NCBI RefSeq assembly: GCF_029960785.1
Contig: NZ_JASBQE010000044.1
Location: 35,717-99,716, forward strand
Length of the DNA stretch: 64,000 bases
Direction of reading: 5' to 3'
Origin: Polyangium sp. 15x6
GTDB taxonomy: Bacteria; Myxococcota_A; Polyangia; Polyangiales; Polyangiaceae
The notes under the pieces were generated by a model. The model had not been told where the DNA came from. It worked only from the letters and a program-made list of their open reading frames with translations, and made no database searches. A program made the translations under genes and the position numbers. How positions within the stretch are numbered: position 1 is the stretch's first letter; each line of letters begins with the position of its first letter. Below, piece after piece: positions 59,870 through 64,000 of this stretch.

Positions 59870-60183
59870 CCGCCGTCAGCCGCGCTCGCGACGCATACGG
59901 AGACAGGATCTTCACTGCATACGCCCGTCGAGCACTCGGTCATCGGTGCCGCATTGATGGGTCGACAGATCGAGTTCGTGCAGGTCCACGTGTGGCACTC
60001 CGTTCCGGGGCCGCAGTCTTCGACCTCCTCGCACAGCGTACAATCGGGCAAGTCGGCAGGGCAGATGAGGTCGGCCTCCTCGATGTCGAGCGCTTCTTGG
60101 CAGCTTGCGGCCAACAGCATGGCGATGAGCGCGGACGACGTCACGAATACCGACGCTCGAGGCCACTTCCCGATACCACGCAT
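59866..60183 (-). CDS. Small Cys-rich lipoprotein
   Basis: 105 residues. ATG 60183 has AGGAG six bases upstream. Signal peptide SALIAMLLAASC with lipobox LAASC. The mature part has a dozen Cys (ICPADLPDCTLCEEVEDCGP; CHTWTCTNSICR; CSTGVCSEDPVSVC), predicting a disulfide-knotted exported domain like those in many myxobacterial lipoproteins. Overlaps the next gene by four bases and lies 79 bases after the sigma factor gene. Function unknown. Confidence 0.68.
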   Translation of the reverse strand: MRGIGKWPRASVFVTSSALIAMLLAASCQEALDIEEADLICPADLPDCTLCEEVEDCGPGTECHTWTCTNSICRPINAAPMTECSTGVCSEDPVSVCVASAADGG

Positions 60184-60262
60184 GGAATGCTCCTCTCCAG
60201 GGATGACACCCTGCAATTCGGACGAACAGCAAAGGCGCGCGTCAACCGCGTACGCGCCAACC

Positions 60263-61351
60263 TCACTCGCCTATGCGCTCTCCAAGCGCGATCATGGCTT
60301 GTCGAGTATAGGAGTCACGTTGCTCTGCGAGGCGACTCTCGGGGTATCTCCTGGCATGCTCGCGGAGCAGGACCAAGGCGCTCCTTGGCTCCTTGCGGAC
60401 GAGAAGCGAAGCTGCCTGCTGCAACATGTTGCGCTCGGTCTCTCGGGAATCCTCGAGCTGCTGCTCGGTGCGTTTCCGCGGGGACGGGCGCCGGGACGTG
60501 GTCGAGGCCAACGGTGTCGTGACCGGCGGCGGCGACGGTGGACTGTGGAGGGCCTCGGCGGCACGCGCAGCAGCGGCAAACTGGGGGGCCTCGGGTAATA
60601 CGGGGTGAGGCGCGGATGGCAGCAGAAGCGGCAGCGCGGCAAGGGCGGGCGCGAGACGTCGCCACGGCGAGCGCGTAGAGGGCTCGCGTCTCGGCATCGC
60701 CCCTGCAGGCTCGCGGGGCTCTATGAGGCCGAGGATCTGGTCGACGTAGCCCCAGATACGAACCCTCGAAAACAGGAGAAGCGCGACCACGGCGAGCGTC
60801 GCCGCATCGAGCGCATCGAGGTCGTCTCGCTCGCCGTGGAGACGCTCGTAGATCTCTCGAAACTCGGCCCGACCACGGCTCAAGGCGCTCCGGACCGAGC
60901 CCTCGTATACGCCAGTTTCGGTCGCGATCGTCGCGGTCGTTTTTCCCTCGATGTACACGCCCACGAACGCCGCCCGATTGGGCCCATCCTCCATGGCGTC
61001 GATTGCCTTCGTGATGAGCTGCCCCTTGATCAAGCGTTGCTCGGCGAGTAACTGCTCGTCGGCGAGGCAGGGCACGACATCCTCGGGTAGGAGCTTTGCG
61101 TGGATCTGGCGTCGTCGATAATTCAGCAGCTGGTTATTGGCTGTCGCGAGGAGCCACGCGCGTGCTTCACCGGGGGGCGCCGGGATATCGCTCCTGTGCT
61201 CCCAGGCAGCGATGAAGACGAGCTGGACGACGTCCACGGCGTCGCGGGGTGGAACGGCCTTGCGTAACAACCAGGCCAGGACCGCCTCGAAGTGGTCGCG
61301 GTACAGGGCCGAGAAGGCGGCCTCATGCTCCGGTCGGTCCTGAGACGTCAC
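60263..61351 (-). CDS. ECF-type sigma-70 factor with membrane-linked C-terminal extension
   Basis: 362 residues from a GTG at 61351 with AAGGGGGG just before it; longer frames start in shadow sequence. Region 2 (about 10-85: FSALYRDHFEAVLAWLLRKA; LVFIAAWEHRSD; ATANNQLLNYRRR) and region 4 (about 118-170: FVGVYIEGKTTATIATETGV YEGSVRSALSRGRAEF) form an ECF sigma factor. A hydrophobic segment at about 182-203 (AATLAVVALLLFSRVRIWGY) follows, then a Pro-rich linker with a second hydrophobic stretch, and a TPR-like end (AASLLVRKEPRSALVLLREH ARRYPES). Fusion of a sigma factor to a membrane and TPR region suggests in-chain regulation without a separate anti-sigma factor. Confidence 0.87.
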   Translation of the reverse strand: MTSQDRPEHEAAFSALYRDHFEAVLAWLLRKAVPPRDAVDVVQLVFIAAWEHRSDIPAPPGEARAWLLATANNQLLNYRRRQIHAKLLPEDVVPCLADEQLLAEQRLIKGQLITKAIDAMEDGPNRAAFVGVYIEGKTTATIATETGVYEGSVRSALSRGRAEFREIYERLHGERDDLDALDAATLAVVALLLFSRVRIWGYVDQILGLIEPREPAGAMPRREPSTRSPWRRLAPALAALPLLLPSAPHPVLPEAPQFAAAARAAEALHSPPSPPPVTTPLASTTSRRPSPRKRTEQQLEDSRETERNMLQQAASLLVRKEPRSALVLLREHARRYPESRLAEQRDSYTRQAMIALGERIGE

Positions 61352-61403
61352 ACCCCCCTTATGTCGTGAGGGGTAGGTTTTGTTGCACGGGGCCGAAGAA
61401 TTT

Positions 61404-62525
61404 TTACGGCTGGCAGCAGAATGTGATCGGACGTACCGGGACAACCGTTCCTTCGAGCTCCCCACCACCGGCCGCGCACATTCCCGCGTGGTACGTGACG
61501 TCGGAGATGGACTTGCTGCCGAGGGGTTGGCCCTTCAGGACGATGTCGTGGCACGAGGGCCCCACGGACGCTGCGGTGACCCCCTGGAACACGGGATCCG
61601 TGCACATCGCGTCCTTGAACACGGAAACCGTCGCCGTGCACACGGCATCGGTTGGCGTGCCACACGTGCAGGCCGTGCAGGTTCGCTGATCGTCATACCC
61701 CTCGTAAAACACGAACTTCTTCGTGTAGGACTGCCCTGGGCACATGACGTCGTCCCGCGCGCGGATGCACTGGCGGAACCCGGCCTCGAGGTCCGCGGCG
61801 GGCACGCAGATCTCGCCAGGATCCTGACATCCCGCGAGCGGCGGGTTCGTGTAGCCCTGGCAGGAGATCGCGGCGAGTCCCCACGATACGCCCGAGAAGT
61901 GCTTCACCTTCGGCACCTGCGGCAGGTCGGGTTCGCATTTTTCGTCGAGCTTCGTGAGTGCTCCAAGCATGAGCGATTGGACGCACGGAACGCCGCTCCC
62001 CGGAGGGCACTGCGCCTGCGTAGCGATGGAGTTCGCTGCCGTGCAGGAGCCGTCCCAGTCCGGCGGAGGATCGAACGAGGTGCCTACGGCCCCGGAGTAG
62101 CAAAGACCGGCGTGCGCCGTGAACGTCTCCGGTAGCCCGCAGGAGCCCGTGGAGGGCTTGCAGGTGCAGGGTTCGCAGTCGTCCGCAGGGACGAGCAGGT
62201 CGGCGTGAAGGAGGTCCTGCCGTACCGGTGCACGAACCGGGCAATCGGGGATCTGGTTGGGCGGCCCGAACCAGAAGAGCATCGGTAAATCGAAATCGGG
62301 ATGGTTGATCGGAGCGCAATCGCCGCTGCAACTTGGGCCGGCGTCCTCCTCAAAGGCATCGGGCGAGTCGCCGTCGTTGCCGGCATCTGCCTCACCGGCA
62401 TCGGTGCCTGCGTCCTCGAAGGGCCTCTCGATGACGAGCTCGGTCACGTAGCAACCCCCCGCCCCGGCTACAGCCACCGTTGGCAGAAGGATCGACATCG
62501 CGATTCGATTGGTTCGGCGGGCCAT
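61404..62525 (-). CDS. Cys-rich secreted lipoprotein-like protein
   Basis: 373 residues from ATG 62525 (another ATG lies 15 bases upstream). The signal peptide ends GAGGC (MSILLPTVAVAGAGGC). An acidic Asp/Ala/Gly linker (AGTDAGEADAGNDGDSPDA) follows. The body has more than 20 Cys in short-spaced pairs (CEPCTCKPSTGSC; RTCTACTCGTPTDAVC; ITFCCQP), predicting a disulfide-rich exported domain. No catalytic motif recognised. It lies between the sigma factor gene and the predicted outer-membrane-like gene, all on the minus strand. Function unknown. Confidence 0.73.
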   Translation of the reverse strand: MARRTNRIAMSILLPTVAVAGAGGCYVTELVIERPFEDAGTDAGEADAGNDGDSPDAFEEDAGPSCSGDCAPINHPDFDLPMLFWFGPPNQIPDCPVRAPVRQDLLHADLLVPADDCEPCTCKPSTGSCGLPETFTAHAGLCYSGAVGTSFDPPPDWDGSCTAANSIATQAQCPPGSGVPCVQSLMLGALTKLDEKCEPDLPQVPKVKHFSGVSWGLAAISCQGYTNPPLAGCQDPGEICVPAADLEAGFRQCIRARDDVMCPGQSYTKKFVFYEGYDDQRTCTACTCGTPTDAVCTATVSVFKDAMCTDPVFQGVTAASVGPSCHDIVLKGQPLGSKSISDVTYHAGMCAAGGGELEGTVVPVRPITFCCQP

Positions 62526-62566
62526 GCCAACAGCTACCATACGTCGCTTCAGTGCCGCAAGATCGA

Positions 62567-63577
62567 TCAAAACGGCTTTAAGACCAGCAATGTCCCAGTC
62601 AACAAGACTGGGTCGGAGGACCAAGTGAACTGCCCTCTGTCAACGAGAAGCGCTTGCGTGACTGGGATCGCGACGTCCAGTTGTGCTCTGCCGGATATAC
62701 CACGCAATATCGGGAACTCGTACGCGAGCCTAAATGCAGGCGCAACGAACGGAGCTCGCGTCAACCGCATCCGGACGTTGTCCTCCGGCGCGGCTTGATA
62801 CACCCCTCCAGTAAGCGCGAGACATACCGAGAGCGGCCGGAACGCACACGCGAACAGCCCGCCGGTCCATAACGAAACGTCAGCCGGAATGGCTTCCGTG
62901 CTACCGGGCACGTCGGCAAGACCGCGGACCTCGACGCCGAAGGTCCACAGGCCCGCTCGCAGCCCGCCCCCGACCGTGGCCCCCAGCGCCACCGGGCCCG
63001 GCGTCGCGAGACCAGCGATCGAGAAGCCGGCGAAGATCTCGCCGCGCAGGGGGGCCCCGGGGGCATCAGCCTTGGACGAACCGTGCGACGACCGCGTAGC
63101 GGCCGGTAGAGCCGCGGAGGGGGTCGGCGCGGGCGGCGGGGGCGGGGCGGGAGGTGGGGACGCCGAGGGCGCGGGCGGCACAGCCTCCCTCACCGGCAGA
63201 TCGATCAGGATAGGCTCCACGATCGAACCGACGACGAAGTCGACATCCTTGAAGATGTCGGTGCAACGGCTGATCGGAGACTCGAGGGTTCGCGTTCGGA
63301 TGCTCTCGCCCTTGGTCGTGACAATCGTTGCGCGAAACCCATGCTCCGCGCGCTCGATCCGGACCGACAACGTCTTCGGGTCGTTTGCATCGAAGGGGTC
63401 TCGGCCGATGCGCTCGATGATCGAGTTGCGGAGCGCCCGTTCGTCGGGACACTCCTTCGGCGCCTCGTAGACCAGCCTATGGGGGACGACGACCGTGGCC
63501 TGCGCGCGAGGCGCGAGGAGGCAGCCCACCGCCCCCGTCGCGATCGCCCAAGCCCATCGGCGCACCCCGGACCCCAT
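62567..63577 (-). CDS. Exported hypothetical protein, possible beta-barrel end
   Basis: 336 residues from ATG 63577. Signal peptide WAIATGAVGCLLAPRAQA. Residues 30-125 are an alpha/beta domain (ECPDERALRNSIIERIGRDP; TLSVRIERAEHGFRATIVTT; ISRCTDIFKDVDFVVGSIVE). A Pro/Ala linker (PPAPSASPPPAPPPPPAPTP) is followed by about 160 residues of alternating hydrophobic strands with Gly turns (FSIAGLATPGPVALGATVGG; SVCLALTGGVYQA), ending in LVLKPF, which resembles an outer-membrane beta-signal. This layout is frequent in Myxococcota next to ECF sigma genes. Function unknown. Confidence 0.75.
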   Translation of the reverse strand: MGSGVRRWAWAIATGAVGCLLAPRAQATVVVPHRLVYEAPKECPDERALRNSIIERIGRDPFDANDPKTLSVRIERAEHGFRATIVTTKGESIRTRTLESPISRCTDIFKDVDFVVGSIVEPILIDLPVREAVPPAPSASPPPAPPPPPAPTPSAALPAATRSSHGSSKADAPGAPLRGEIFAGFSIAGLATPGPVALGATVGGGLRAGLWTFGVEVRGLADVPGSTEAIPADVSLWTGGLFACAFRPLSVCLALTGGVYQAAPEDNVRMRLTRAPFVAPAFRLAYEFPILRGISGRAQLDVAIPVTQALLVDRGQFTWSSDPVLLTGTLLVLKPF

Positions 63578-63906
63578 CGGCGCGGACGGTTACCAGGACA
63601 GGTCGGTGCTCCGCAAGGGGCGGCAGCAAGGAAAAACCGAACGGTTCGTCCGGGGCCGCACGCACGAGCCCCAACCTCCGGGCGATCCGGCACTTATCTG
63701 ATGTTGGCGTCGAGAAAAAGGCGGAGGAGAGGCGCCCACGAGGTCCGGCGATGGGTTTGGGTTTTACTCGGTCCCGTTTCCCGGTGCTGCCGGGTGGGTG
63801 CTCACGAGTCGATGTGCACGGAGCGTGGGCGCATCCTCCTGGACAAACGTTTGTCCCAGGCAAGTCTGGATGTCTAGAGCGCCGAACGGTTCGATCCTCC
63901 CAGGAA
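63578..63906. other. 329-bp stretch without a supported gene
   Basis: Frames are Arg/Pro-rich shadows. The region should hold the promoter of the exported hypothetical gene; no clear -35/-10 or inverted repeat was recognised. Confidence 0.3.
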
Positions 63907-64000
63907 CTACGCGGCGTTGGCCATGTCGCTGCGACGCTGGATTACCTCGAGGTTCAGCATGGCGGCATGGCGTCTCAGGTCGAAGAGATTGTTGCGTAAT
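63907..64000 (-). CDS. C-terminal end of an unidentified gene running off the right edge
   Basis: On the minus strand the frame is open from the right edge to a TAG at 63907-63909 and reads RNNLFDLRRHAAMLNLEVIQ then RRSDMANAA. Balanced composition and mostly G/C third positions suggest real coding. About 30 residues are not enough to name it; an efflux-type helical protein is one possibility. Confidence 0.32.
   Translation of the reverse strand, partial: LRNNLFDLRRHAAMLNLEVIQRRSDMANAA

Overview
High GC, near-total G/C at third codon positions, many Hanks-type Ser/Thr kinases with extracytoplasmic sensor tails, FHA-linked sigma-54 activators and Cys-rich DUF4215 lipoproteins point to a large-genome myxobacterium (Myxococcota, most likely Polyangiales). 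This is inferred from gene families only; there is no rRNA or other marker in the window.

Left part (1-25 kb): type VI secretion accessory loci. A partial Eag-type (DcrB/DUF1795) chaperone gene precedes a PAAR-TM-Rhs effector with a swapped-in C-terminal toxin, followed convergently by a DUF2169 gene. A kinase / PEGA-TPR / formylglycine-generating-enzyme-like operon follows. Next comes a seven-gene minus-strand T6SS tip cassette: DUF2169, VgrG, DUF2169-pentapeptide fusion, pentapeptide protein, DUF3540, DUF4150 PAAR-like, and an unknown. Then lie a methyltransferase, a TPR protein apparently split by a frameshift in a T8 run, an ADP-ribosylglycohydrolase and a hypothetical.

Middle (25-33 kb): a scarred accessory region. 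It has remnants of a metallophosphoesterase and a kinase, a 23-unit 21/22-bp minisatellite, an intact McrBC-type type IV restriction pair whose McrB has an EVE-like reader region, a truncated deoxyribosyltransferase-like ORF, a degenerate tRNA-like T-arm, a membrane-anchored Mrr-like nuclease candidate and the C-terminal stump of a tyrosine integrase. It reads as a defence island and the trace of an integrated element.

Right part (33-64 kb): envelope and signalling genes. A kinase / LysM-like / secreted-protein operon is divergent from three exported Cys-rich lipoprotein genes, one of which ends in a Hint (intein/hedgehog) domain. Then come a gene fusing a cis-prenyltransferase domain to a class I terpene-synthase-like domain, a LuxR-type regulator and a sigma-54/FHA activator. 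A discoidin-domain lipoprotein is divergent from a second sigma-54/FHA - kinase - pseudokinase operon across an intergenic region carrying two copies of GCGTCC-N4-GGACGC. The end is a minus-strand group with an ECF sigma factor extended by a membrane segment, two Cys-rich lipoproteins and hypotheticals.

The most promising novelties are the cis-prenyltransferase/terpene synthase fusion with its own regulators, the Hint-terminated lipoprotein, the membrane-hairpin-split nuclease, and the twin-palindrome divergent signalling locus.
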